From: Neobacillus niacini
GTDB taxonomy: Bacteria; Bacillota; Bacilli; Bacillales; Cytobacillaceae
Direction: 5' to 3'
DNA: 64,000 nucleotides
Assembly: GCF_000759675.1 (NCBI RefSeq)
Contig: NZ_BAWM01000026.1
Span: 29,936 to 93,935, forward strand
Shown: piece by piece, positions 1 to 8,612 of the stretch
How the letters are laid out: every line of letters starts with the position of its first letter
Position numbering within the stretch: the stretch's first letter is position 1
Program-made: the position numbers and the translations under genes
The notes under the pieces: model-generated
The model's database searches: none
What the model saw: the letters and a program-made list of their open reading frames with translations, nothing else
Told to the model about the DNA's origin: nothing

Positions 1-2
1 TT

Positions 3-776
3 CAGGGAGCAGATGAATTAAAGAGAGCTGAGAAACGATATCTTCCTGCCATTGGAAAGAATGTAAGCGCTGTAATATTGGCGGCAAGCCGCGGGGAATT
101 GGATGAGCTTACTGCAGAAATTCCAAAAACCCTTTTGGAAGTCGGTGGAAAGACCTTATTAAATACTCAGGTGGATGAATTCAAAAAGGTTGGTATCAAA
201 GATATATGTGTAGTAAGGGGATTTGGAAAAGAGCAGGTTGCTGGTACAAATTTTTCAGTTATTGACAATGATTTACACTACAAAACTAAGGAGTTGTATT
301 CCCTATACCTTGCAATGGATCAAATTAAAGAAAATACAATTATTAGTTATGGAGATATCATTTTTAAAAATTATATTTTAAATGACTTGCTTAATGATAT
401 GAGCGACATTACTCTCATAGTGGATGCTGATGTACAAACGATTAGCAATGACAAAGACTTCGTCTCAACAAATATTCCTTACTCGAAAAAACTATATTCA
501 AGTACTGTCGAATTTATCAAAATGTCAGGGAACATGGAAGTAAATGAAATAAATGGTGAATTTATAGGGCTCTGGAAGGTAACAAAGAATGGTGCTGGCA
601 TTGTGAAGAGAGCAATAGCTGAATTAACGGAAAGACATGATTTTAAAAATCTCACATTGGCAGATCTTTTTAATCATATTAGTACGAATCATCCAATTGC
701 AGTGAAATATATTAAGGGTTCTTGGCTAGATATCGATACAATAAAAGACCTACAAAAAGCAGGTGAATTGTTTTGA
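3..776 (+). CDS. aepX: Phosphoenolpyruvate mutase, C-terminal end fused to nucleotidyltransferase domain (5' partial)
   Basis: The reading frame is open from the first bases, so the gene starts outside the window. The first residues (LKRAEKRYLP) look like the end of a PEP mutase/isocitrate-lyase-type domain, the enzyme that turns phosphoenolpyruvate into phosphonopyruvate and commits carbon to C-P bond formation. From about base 66 a nucleotidyltransferase fold follows: VSAVILAASRGELDELT, IPKTLLEVGGKTLL, then ISYGDIIF. A TTG near base 78 only marks the domain border and is not a real start. The nucleotide-binding loop reads AASRGELDEL rather than the usual GGxGTRL, so activity of this domain is uncertain. 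The stop overlaps the TTG start of the decarboxylase gene by four bases, implying coupled translation. Confidence 0.85.
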   Translation, partial: QGADELKRAEKRYLPAIGKNVSAVILAASRGELDELTAEIPKTLLEVGGKTLLNTQVDEFKKVGIKDICVVRGFGKEQVAGTNFSVIDNDLHYKTKELYSLYLAMDQIKENTIISYGDIIFKNYILNDLLNDMSDITLIVDADVQTISNDKDFVSTNIPYSKKLYSSTVEFIKMSGNMEVNEINGEFIGLWKVTKNGAGIVKRAIAELTERHDFKNLTLADLFNHISTNHPIAVKYIKGSWLDIDTIKDLQKAGELF

Positions 777-1903
777 TAAGCACGAAAGCGTTTGGCGATG
801 AATTAAAAAGTCTCGGATTTGATTTTTATAGTGGGGTTCCTTGTTCGTTTTTAAAAAATTTAATTAATTTCGCAATAAATGAATGTGATTATGTTGCGGC
901 AACTAATGAGGGCGAGGCGGTTGCTATTGCAGCAGGTGCATATCTTGGAGGAAAGAAACCGGTAGTTCTCATGCAAAATTCAGGGCTGACAAATGCTGTT
1001 TCTCCATTAGTATCCCTGAACTACCCTTTTAGACTGCCAGTGCTCGGCTTTGTCAGTCTAAGAGGAGAGATAGGAATTCCCGATGAACCCCAGCATGAGC
1101 TGATGGGCTGTATTACTAACGGGATGCTTGAACTGATGGAAATTAAATGGGATTATCTGTCCGCCGATTTGGAAACGGCAAAGGAACAATTGGATCGAGC
1201 CAATTCTTATATTGAGAATAATCAATCTTTCTTTTTTATCGTAAAAAAGAATACGTTTGAAAAAGAAGGGCTGAAGGAACAGAACCTGCTTATAAATGAA
1301 AATAGGTTAAAAATCAATCAAACAATAGAAAACGAGTTTCCCACCAGATATGAAACTTTACAGCTTATTAATTCTTTAAAAGATGGAAAAACGGTTCAAT
1401 TGGCGACAACTGGCAAAACAGGCAGAGAACTCAACGAGGTCGAGGATGTTCCGAATAATTTTTACATGGTCGGCTCAATGGGATGTGTCAGCTCAATCGG
1501 ACTGGGTCTTGCATTAACGAAAAATGAACACGATCTAGTCGTGATTGAAGGGGACGGAGCCTTGCTTATGAGGATGGGAAGCCTGGCGACAAATGGAAGT
1601 TATGCCCCGAAAAATATGCTTCATATCCTGCTGGACAATAATACACATGATTCGACTGGAGGGCAGCTTACAGTTTCGAACAATGTTCAATTCGTCGATA
1701 TTGCTGCAGCATGCGGCTATTCGAAGTCTATTTATATCCATAATCTATCAGAGTTGGAAACCAGCATAAAAACTTGGAAGAAGGAAAAGCAATTAACCTT
1801 CCTCTATATAAAAATAGCCAAAGGTTCTAAGGTAGATTTGGGAAGGCCGAAAATGAAGCCGCACGAAGTTAAAGAGAGATTGAAGGTGTTTATTGATGAT
1901 TAA
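773..1903 (+). CDS. aepY: Phosphonopyruvate decarboxylase
   Basis: A 376-residue thiamine-diphosphate enzyme that decarboxylates phosphonopyruvate to phosphonoacetaldehyde, pulling the unfavourable PEP mutase step forward. The N-terminal pyrimidine-binding half shows GVPCSFLKNLI, the ATNEGEAVAIAAGAYLGG segment with the activating Glu, and QNSGLTNAVSPL. The C-terminal diphosphate-binding half has the GDG...N metal motif (EGDGALLMRMGSLA followed by LLDNNTHDSTGG). Length fits the family. It starts at a TTG overlapping the upstream stop and overlaps the next gene by eight bases. Position between PEP mutase and the transaminase fusion matches the standard 2-aminoethylphosphonate order. Confidence 0.92.
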   Translation: MISTKAFGDELKSLGFDFYSGVPCSFLKNLINFAINECDYVAATNEGEAVAIAAGAYLGGKKPVVLMQNSGLTNAVSPLVSLNYPFRLPVLGFVSLRGEIGIPDEPQHELMGCITNGMLELMEIKWDYLSADLETAKEQLDRANSYIENNQSFFFIVKKNTFEKEGLKEQNLLINENRLKINQTIENEFPTRYETLQLINSLKDGKTVQLATTGKTGRELNEVEDVPNNFYMVGSMGCVSSIGLGLALTKNEHDLVVIEGDGALLMRMGSLATNGSYAPKNMLHILLDNNTHDSTGGQLTVSNNVQFVDIAAACGYSKSIYIHNLSELETSIKTWKKEKQLTFLYIKIAKGSKVDLGRPKMKPHEVKERLKVFIDD

Positions 1904-3752
1904 AACTGCCGTGATTTTAGCAGGGGGAATGGGCACCCGCCTGGGAGACCGCACAGCGGATAAACCAAAAGGGTTCCTGTCCTTGGAGGCTAAGCCTATT
2001 GTTGAAGAATCGATAATAAAGTTGCTAGAGTCAGGGATTGAAAAGGTCATCATCGGGACCGGTTATTTGGCAGAGGTATACGAACAACTTGAAGATAGCT
2101 ATCCGCAAGTCCGCTGTGTTCGTAACCATGATTATATGGAAACGGGGAGCATGTACACACTATATATTTTAAGAGATTATGTTTCGGAGGACTTTCTTCT
2201 GCTTGAAAGCGACTTAATTTATGAAAAGCGGGGATTGGAACAGTTAATAAACCATCAGCAGCCTGACGTGATTTTGGCAAGCGGTTTTACCAATTCAAAT
2301 GACGAGGTTTTTATTGAAATCAATGAAGACAATCTGCTGGTAAGGATGTCAAAAAACAGAGAAGATCTTAAACAGGCTCAAGCGGAATTAACAGGAATCA
2401 CAAAGCTTTCCCTGTCGGCTTTTCGTGCATTATGCAGCTTTGCAGATACACAATTTCCAAAAGACCCGCTGCTTGATTACGAAACAGCGTTAGTAGGCAT
2501 CTCACACAGGATTCCAATCTATGTTCACACTGTAAAAGATTTTGTCTGGTGTGAAATTGATGACGACTGCCATTTGCTTCGGGCAAAGCAGTTTATTTAT
2601 CCGATGGTCGCTCTAAAAGACAAAAATTTGCCCTCTGTTACAAGGAATCGGTTGCTCAATCCGGGCCCTGCAACAACAACGGATACGGTGAAATATTCAC
2701 AGGTGGTGCCTGATATTTGTCCAAGAGAGACGGAATTCGGCGAGGTAATGGAAATGATTGCGGCCGAACTGACGAAATTGGCGGGTGACCCAGAAAAATA
2801 TACGACGGTTTTATTTGGCGGTTCGGGGACGGCGGCGGTTGAGGCGATTTTGAGCTCTGTAATTGGGGAGGATGCAGTCCTTATCATTAATAATGGCGCT
2901 TATGGAGAAAGAATGTGCCAGATTGCAGATGTTTATCGAATGAATTATATTGATTTCCGCAGCAGTCCATCCGAAGCGATTAATCTTGATTCGTTAGAGA
3001 AAGAAATTCAATCCTCCAACAAGAAAATTACTCATCTCTGCGTTGTCCATAATGAAACAACAACAGGATTACTGAATGATATTTATGCCATTGGGTCCCT
3101 TTGCAAAAGGTACAATATCCAGTTAATTGTTGATGCAATGAGCTCTTTTGGTGCCATACCCATTCGGATGGATGAAATGAATATTAGTTATCTTGCCGCT
3201 TCTTCCAATAAGAACCTTCAGGGAATGGCGGGAGTTGGTTTTGTTATTGCCAATAGGGCGGATTTGGAGATGACCCGGGATCTTCCACCAAGGAATTTCT
3301 ATCTTCATCTTTTTTCACAGTATCACTATTTTTCCAAAACAAAACAGCTGCGATTTACTCCTCCTGTTCAAACGCTGTATGCGCTAAGACAGGCGATTAT
3401 TGAAACCAATTTGGAGGGTGTAGAAAACAGGTACGCCAGATATAGCCAGGCATGGGCGGTTTTAATTGATGGAATCGCAAGGCTCGGTTTAACCCTGCTC
3501 GTCCCTAAAAACCATCATTCCCGGATTATTACGGCGATTCGTGAGCCGGAGACCCCTGACTATGATTTTAATAAGATGCATGATTATTTTTCACGTCACG
3601 GGTTTACAATTTACCCTGGAAAGCTTGATGAACAGAATACCTTTCGAATTGCCAATATCGGCGATATAACATTGGAGGATATGGAAGTGTTTATCACGCT
3701 TCTTGAACAGTATTTAATAAGTATAGGTCATTGTCTTGAAGAGAAAGTATAG
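1896..3752 (+). CDS. pntC: Bifunctional nucleotidyltransferase / 2-aminoethylphosphonate-pyruvate transaminase
   Basis: Two enzymes in one chain. Residues 1 to about 240 are a nucleotidyltransferase with a canonical loop (AVILAGGMGTRLGDRT, then DKPKGFLSL). Residues about 250 to the end are a PhnW-type PLP transaminase (RLLNPGPATTTDTVKYS, FGGSGTAAVEA, VDAMSSFGA, and the Schiff-base lysine in AASSNKNLQG). The transaminase would aminate phosphonoacetaldehyde to 2-aminoethylphosphonate (AEP) and the other domain would activate it, probably to CMP-AEP, as described for PntC fusions; the nucleotide is inferred. ATG at 1896 has GAAGGTG seven bases upstream and is preferred to the TTG three bases earlier. 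Confidence 0.88.
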   Translation: MIKTAVILAGGMGTRLGDRTADKPKGFLSLEAKPIVEESIIKLLESGIEKVIIGTGYLAEVYEQLEDSYPQVRCVRNHDYMETGSMYTLYILRDYVSEDFLLLESDLIYEKRGLEQLINHQQPDVILASGFTNSNDEVFIEINEDNLLVRMSKNREDLKQAQAELTGITKLSLSAFRALCSFADTQFPKDPLLDYETALVGISHRIPIYVHTVKDFVWCEIDDDCHLLRAKQFIYPMVALKDKNLPSVTRNRLLNPGPATTTDTVKYSQVVPDICPRETEFGEVMEMIAAELTKLAGDPEKYTTVLFGGSGTAAVEAILSSVIGEDAVLIINNGAYGERMCQIADVYRMNYIDFRSSPSEAINLDSLEKEIQSSNKKITHLCVVHNETTTGLLNDIYAIGSLCKRYNIQLIVDAMSSFGAIPIRMDEMNISYLAASSNKNLQGMAGVGFVIANRADLEMTRDLPPRNFYLHLFSQYHYFSKTKQLRFTPPVQTLYALRQAIIETNLEGVENRYARYSQAWAVLIDGIARLGLTLLVPKNHHSRIITAIREPETPDYDFNKMHDYFSRHGFTIYPGKLDEQNTFRIANIGDITLEDMEVFITLLEQYLISIGHCLEEKV

Positions 3753-3784
3753 GACAAAATTAATAAAAGGCGGCACACCCGATT

Positions 3785-5308
3785 ATGCGGACAAAAAAAG
3801 CTTTTTATATTATGATCTCTAATCTCTCGTATCAACTGATTTATACCTTAATCTGGCTGGTTCTGCCGAGGTTATTTATGACCGTTTATGGTTCTGCCAT
3901 AAACGGTCTTATTTTATCAATTAGACAATTTTTAAATTTTTTTTATATCGTGGAAGCCGGAATCGGGCTTACGTCGATAACAGCTTTGCTAAAGCCGTTG
4001 GCATCCGGCGATAGGAACGGTGCCAATAGGATTCTATCCTCGGCAAAGGTTCTTTACAAGCGGGCCGGTTTGATTTTTTTAAGCCTGACCATAATGCTTG
4101 CCGTAATCTACCCTTTCATTATTGCCGGACAGGTTAGCTACACATTATCGTTCTCGTTGGTTCTTATTCTTGGCTTTAGCATCTTTTTGGATTTTTTTAT
4201 CATCGGAAAATATAAGGTATTGCTTGTTGCAGACCAACGGGAATATGTACTGACAGCTATCCAGATTATCAGCTTGATTTTTAATTTAATCGCTTATTTG
4301 GTGTTGATTAAATTTGGAATGCATATTTTGTTTGTAAATGGTATTGCATCAATCATGCTGTTATCGAGATCAATAATGGTTGCTTCCTATATCAAGAAAA
4401 ACTATTCTCATGTCAGTTTTAAAGAAAAGCCAGATACCGCGGTTTTTGCCCAGCGCAAGGATGTTTTTATCCATCAAATAACCGGTGTGATTGTATTTAA
4501 CAGCCCCATCATTGTTATTACGCTCTTTTTAGGGCTTAAAGAAGTGAGTGTGTACACGACTTATAACATGGTGTTCTCGGCAATCATTATGTTGGTCACT
4601 TCCTTTTCGGGGTCGCTGTTTGCTGGAATAGGTGATTTGCTGGTAAGAGGGGAAATGCAGAAGGTGAAAGAGGTTTTTATGATCTTTGAATCGATTTATT
4701 TTGCCATGATTGCCTGGGCTTTTTCCACGACTTTTATACTGATTCTCCCATTTATAGAGGTATACACTCGGGGTGTTTCTGATGCAGAATATATTCGGCC
4801 CGAATTAGCCATTTTGTTTATTAGTGTGGGAGCTGTCAGCAATATTAGAATTCCGGCGCAAACGCTGATTCATTCTGCCGGACATTTTAAGCAAACAAAA
4901 AACCGCGCCATTGCGGAAGCTGCTATAAATCTTAGTGCCTCCCTTTTTTTTGTCCAGATATTTGGAATGGAAGGGGTTCTCATAGGCGCCCTATGCTCTT
5001 ATCTTTATCGGACGACCGATATCATTTTTTATGCATCCAGAAAAATATTGGATCATTCCTTAACCCTGACCATTTATAAGCTAGGGATTAATTTGCTCTT
5101 ATCCGTAGCTGCCGTTTTGCCAATTCAGCTTTTTCTGACCATTCAACCTAAAAACTTTATTGAATGGACGGGATACGCCCTGCTCCTTTCTGCTTGGAAT
5201 TTTGGCATTATCATTGTTGGAAATATCCTGGCAGATCCTAAAATGTCCATGAGCATATTCCAAAGGGGGAAACTCATTCTTTCCAGAAAAAGAGAAGTAA
5301 TGCATTAA
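3785..5308 (+). CDS. Polysaccharide flippase (Wzx/MATE-like)
   Basis: A 507-residue, highly hydrophobic protein with about a dozen predicted membrane spans and almost no soluble domain, opening with a short basic stretch (MRTKKAFYIM). Such proteins move lipid-linked glycan repeat units across the membrane. It carries the conserved-looking segment with early Arg and Gly residues (LPRLFMTVYG, AINGLILSIRQFLNFF) seen in oligosaccharide flippases. AAAGGCGG lies ten bases before the ATG. It follows the phosphonate genes by 32 bases and precedes the polymerase-like gene, as expected for a Wzx/Wzy-dependent pathway. Substrate is inferred from the neighbours only. Confidence 0.75.
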   Translation: MRTKKAFYIMISNLSYQLIYTLIWLVLPRLFMTVYGSAINGLILSIRQFLNFFYIVEAGIGLTSITALLKPLASGDRNGANRILSSAKVLYKRAGLIFLSLTIMLAVIYPFIIAGQVSYTLSFSLVLILGFSIFLDFFIIGKYKVLLVADQREYVLTAIQIISLIFNLIAYLVLIKFGMHILFVNGIASIMLLSRSIMVASYIKKNYSHVSFKEKPDTAVFAQRKDVFIHQITGVIVFNSPIIVITLFLGLKEVSVYTTYNMVFSAIIMLVTSFSGSLFAGIGDLLVRGEMQKVKEVFMIFESIYFAMIAWAFSTTFILILPFIEVYTRGVSDAEYIRPELAILFISVGAVSNIRIPAQTLIHSAGHFKQTKNRAIAEAAINLSASLFFVQIFGMEGVLIGALCSYLYRTTDIIFYASRKILDHSLTLTIYKLGINLLLSVAAVLPIQLFLTIQPKNFIEWTGYALLLSAWNFGIIIVGNILADPKMSMSIFQRGKLILSRKREVMH

Positions 5309-5366
5309 TTCGTACAGATTGTAAAGTTTGGTTTTTAGAATGCTTTGATGAAAGGGGGCTAGGAAA

Positions 5367-6611
5367 ATAGCTTCTTTATCTGCTGTTTCTACTACAGAGA
5401 CGCAAAAGAATCTCTATTATTTTCTGGTTCTTTTGCTTTCTATATTTTTGAATCAAACGAGTATTATTGGAGGAATCAATTTTTCATATAGTGATACTAT
5501 CATTGTTGCCTTGCTGATTTATTTGTTTTTTAGCGGGATAAAAGTTCCGGGTTACCATACCGTTTATTTTTTATTTTTATCTGCAGCCTTGGTTACCACA
5601 TCGATTTTTTATACACCTTATAAGTTTGGTGTGACTGCTGAAATTCAGTCCATCCTGACAGATTATATTAAGCTGGCAGTCGTGTTTGCTTATTTCATAG
5701 CAGGATTTAATTTAATCCAGGAAAAAGCAGTCCGCTTATCGTTAAAATGGTATTCCATTGCTGCGTTATTAGCAGGAACATTGGGGATTGTCATGCATCT
5801 ATTTGGACTGACATTCCTTTATCAATGGTATGATTTTGGCGAGTTTCGTTACAATGGATTTATGAACGACCCGAACTACTTTGCTATAGTCCAAATCAGC
5901 GCACTGCCGTTTTTTTTGCGGGAGGAAAAAATTTCTTTGAAGGCTAAATTACTCATCTTTGTGATAATTTTAGGCAGCATTTTTTTATCAGGATCTAAAA
6001 CGGGTTTAATTACTTTAGGTTTATATATGGTAATGTTTATTTTTCGCAGACTTTTTAAAAGGAAATTAAAATACAAAACAGTCTTGTTTACATTTGTATC
6101 CATTTGTCTTTTATTAATCATACTGGGGATCTTGCCATTATTTGAATCAAACCTTTCTTTAAATTTGGATAAGAATTTACAATATCAGCGTATGGCTCTG
6201 CTCTTTACAGATTTTAACGCTGCGTTCAATGATAGCGGATCCTCAAGACTTACCGTTTGGCTGACAGGGATTCAGTTGATTGGTCTATCACCTTTACTTG
6301 GAGTAGGTGTTGGAACGTATACAGCGGTTGCGGAAAAAATATCTGGGATTGGTACAGTTGCTCATAATACGTATATCCAATCTTACTCAGAGTGGGGTGG
6401 AATCTTTGCCACCATCTTCTATGTTTATTTAGCCGCCCTGCTGTTCAAAGCCACATTGAACAAAGAAAAGAAAGATACCAATAGAATGTTAAGAGATATT
6501 TTAATTGTGTTATTAATTGGATCTATCGCGGTTTCCTTAAATAACGCCAGAATGTTTTGGTTTTTCTTGGGTGTATTGATTTGCAATCTGAAAGGGAAGC
6601 AGCAAAGCTAA
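5367..6611 (+). CDS. O-antigen ligase/polymerase-like membrane protein (Wzy-type), start unclear
   Basis: A polytopic membrane protein with about ten spans and the O-antigen ligase/polymerase signature: FMNDPNYFAI, SGSKTGLI, SRLTVWLTGIQL, LLGVGVGTYTAVAE and AHNTYIQSYSEWGG. It probably polymerises or transfers the glycan repeat unit. The frame opens at 5352 and has no ATG or GTG before well inside the first membrane span. The first possible starts are ATA 5367 (nine bases after AAAGGGGG), CTG 5424 and TTG 5433. Beginning at 5367 gives a complete first transmembrane helix, so I give that position with low certainty; the minimal version is 5433 to 6611, 392 residues. Confidence 0.72.
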   Translation: MASLSAVSTTETQKNLYYFLVLLLSIFLNQTSIIGGINFSYSDTIIVALLIYLFFSGIKVPGYHTVYFLFLSAALVTTSIFYTPYKFGVTAEIQSILTDYIKLAVVFAYFIAGFNLIQEKAVRLSLKWYSIAALLAGTLGIVMHLFGLTFLYQWYDFGEFRYNGFMNDPNYFAIVQISALPFFLREEKISLKAKLLIFVIILGSIFLSGSKTGLITLGLYMVMFIFRRLFKRKLKYKTVLFTFVSICLLLIILGILPLFESNLSLNLDKNLQYQRMALLFTDFNAAFNDSGSSRLTVWLTGIQLIGLSPLLGVGVGTYTAVAEKISGIGTVAHNTYIQSYSEWGGIFATIFYVYLAALLFKATLNKEKKDTNRMLRDILIVLLIGSIAVSLNNARMFWFFLGVLICNLKGKQQS

Positions 6612-6656
6612 GATACATAGAAAAGCCAAAAATTTGAAGGTAAGTGAGGCCGAATT

Positions 6657-7343
6657 ATGGAAAATTTATTAAAAAATCTTTTTTTTAAACTTGGAATTTA
6701 CGAATTTGCAAAAAGGTATTTCATGAAGCCATATGTAAAATTGATTGGAATCCTATTTAATTTAAGCGCCAAAAAGGCAATCAAGACCTTAGTAGAAGCC
6801 ATGAGTCAAAATAATTGGAGGTACTGGTTAGAGTTCGGAACCTTGCTCGGAGCCGTTAGAGATAAAGGATTTATTTCCCACGATTTTGACATCGATATTG
6901 CAATGTGTATTGACGACAGGGACGAACGGATGGAACAAATATTAGCTGCAAGAGGGTTTAAATTAAAGAAAAGAGCGAAACTGTTGTCCGGACAAATTAT
7001 TGAGGAAACCTATAAATATAAAACGGCAACAATTGATATCTTTTATGCTTATAAACTGGAGGATCAAATCAAGATTTTTGAATTTCAAAGCTTCAATAAT
7101 CTAAGCCCGGATGAATGCATAAAACAATTTGGCGGCTTACGGGTCAGTGAATATTGTTTGTCAAAATTTGAATTAACTAAGTATGATTTCTACGGTTTAC
7201 AGGTATGGGTCCCGGATAATTATCATTCTCACCTTGAAGAATTATATGGGCGAAGTTTTATGATAAAGAATAAAAATTGGAGCATTGATTCCTGTGAGGT
7301 CAGAAAATTAACCAATCATTTAGCCGTCATTGAGCACGTATAG
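6657..7343 (+). CDS. LicD-family transferase
   Basis: A 228-residue protein with the LicD/fukutin nucleotidyltransferase-fold signature at about residues 57-83: YWLEFGTLLGAVRDKGF followed by HDFDIDIAM, giving the metal-binding D-x-D. LicD proteins move phosphocholine or similar phospho-substituents from a CDP/CMP donor onto glycans. With AEP synthesis and activation genes three genes upstream, the natural inference is that it attaches an AEP group to the polysaccharide. A weak GAAGG site precedes the ATG. Transferase specificity cannot be read from the sequence. Confidence 0.78.
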   Translation: MENLLKNLFFKLGIYEFAKRYFMKPYVKLIGILFNLSAKKAIKTLVEAMSQNNWRYWLEFGTLLGAVRDKGFISHDFDIDIAMCIDDRDERMEQILAARGFKLKKRAKLLSGQIIEETYKYKTATIDIFYAYKLEDQIKIFEFQSFNNLSPDECIKQFGGLRVSEYCLSKFELTKYDFYGLQVWVPDNYHSHLEELYGRSFMIKNKNWSIDSCEVRKLTNHLAVIEHV

Positions 7344-7377
7344 AGAATGCCTATAATCGATGAAAGGATGTGATCGG

Positions 7378-8580
7378 TTGAAAAAATATGTGTTTATCGC
7401 CAATGGCAATAAGCCCACCCCTGAAGAACAAATGAACATGGATAAAATAAAGCTGAGTAATTTTAGTTTGCCATGTGTGGAGGCGGCCCTAGAACAGGGG
7501 TATAAAATTTTCATGGGTGTAAATCGAAAGACGGCCGAAAATCTGGAATGTGAAGGCTATGATATTATATTCTATGATTCTAGTACGTTTCGCAGCTTGT
7601 TGGATATTAAAAGTAACTTCACTGCCTTTAAAAATTTGTTGTCCCTGCTGAAAAGGGAACAAATCGACGTCATTCACTGTAATACTCCCATTGGCGGCAT
7701 CATGGGACGATTATGCGGAAAATTGGCGAAGGTTCCGAAAGTAATTTATACAGCTCATGGTTTTCATTTTTATAATGGGGCCCCCTTGATAAATCGGACA
7801 TTTTTTAAATGGGCTGAAATGATTATGGCTCGATTCACAGATGCCATCATAACAATGAACCAGGAGGATTTTGAAGCAGCCCAAAAATTTAATTTAAGAA
7901 AGGGCGGAAGGGTTTATTATATACCTGGTGTTGGAATTGATACCGAGCAATATCAACTTGAAAGTTTGGACAAAAGAAAGATCAGAGAAGCTATTGGTTT
8001 AAGAGGTGACGATATTGCTATCATATCCACTGGTGATTTGATAAAAAGAAAGAATTTTAACACTGCAATAACAGCCATCGCGAAAGCGAACAACCCCAAG
8101 CTGCATTTTTTGATTTGCGGGAAAGGTCCTGAATTAGACTCGCTAACAGCTTTAGCAAAAGAACTTGGGGTAGACAATCAAATACATTTTTTGGGTTTTC
8201 GATCAGATATCAAGGAATTACTGCATATATCTGATCTTTTTTTGTTTCCAAGTATTCAGGAAGGGCTGCCCCGATCATTGATGGAAGCAATGGCTTCAGG
8301 GCTTCCATGTATTGTTTCCAACGTACGTGGGAATGTGGATCTAATTGAACATGGCAATGGGGGCATGTTAATCAATCCTTTTGACGCAAATGGGTATGCA
8401 AAGGCCATTAATGAACTTATAGCAAACGAAAATTTAAGGTTCGAAATGAGCTCGAATAACTTAGAGGCAATCAAAAAGTTTGATGTGGAAATTGTGAAAA
8501 AAGAAATGAATGAAATTTATAAACATATTCTAGTGGATAGGTATGAAGGAGGTGTCATTGATTTAAAGCTTCGTATGTAA
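7378..8580 (+). CDS. Glycosyltransferase family 4-like protein
   Basis: A GT-B glycosyltransferase of 400 residues. The N-terminal half contains IDVIHCNTPIGGIMGRL and YTAHGFHFYNGAPL, typical of EPS GT4 enzymes. The C-terminal nucleotide-sugar domain shows STGDLIKRKNF, FLICGKGPELDSL and the E-x7-E motif in FPSIQEGLPRSLMEAMASGLP. It would act on the cytoplasmic face, extending the lipid-linked glycan. TTG at 7378 is chosen because AAAGGATG lies seven bases upstream; the ATG at 7360 would bury that site inside the gene. Donor and acceptor sugars are unknown. Confidence 0.85.
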   Translation: MKKYVFIANGNKPTPEEQMNMDKIKLSNFSLPCVEAALEQGYKIFMGVNRKTAENLECEGYDIIFYDSSTFRSLLDIKSNFTAFKNLLSLLKREQIDVIHCNTPIGGIMGRLCGKLAKVPKVIYTAHGFHFYNGAPLINRTFFKWAEMIMARFTDAIITMNQEDFEAAQKFNLRKGGRVYYIPGVGIDTEQYQLESLDKRKIREAIGLRGDDIAIISTGDLIKRKNFNTAITAIAKANNPKLHFLICGKGPELDSLTALAKELGVDNQIHFLGFRSDIKELLHISDLFLFPSIQEGLPRSLMEAMASGLPCIVSNVRGNVDLIEHGNGGMLINPFDANGYAKAINELIANENLRFEMSSNNLEAIKKFDVEIVKKEMNEIYKHILVDRYEGGVIDLKLRM

Positions 8581-8612
8581 ACTGGCTAATTAGCATGAAA
8601 GGATGGTAGTAA

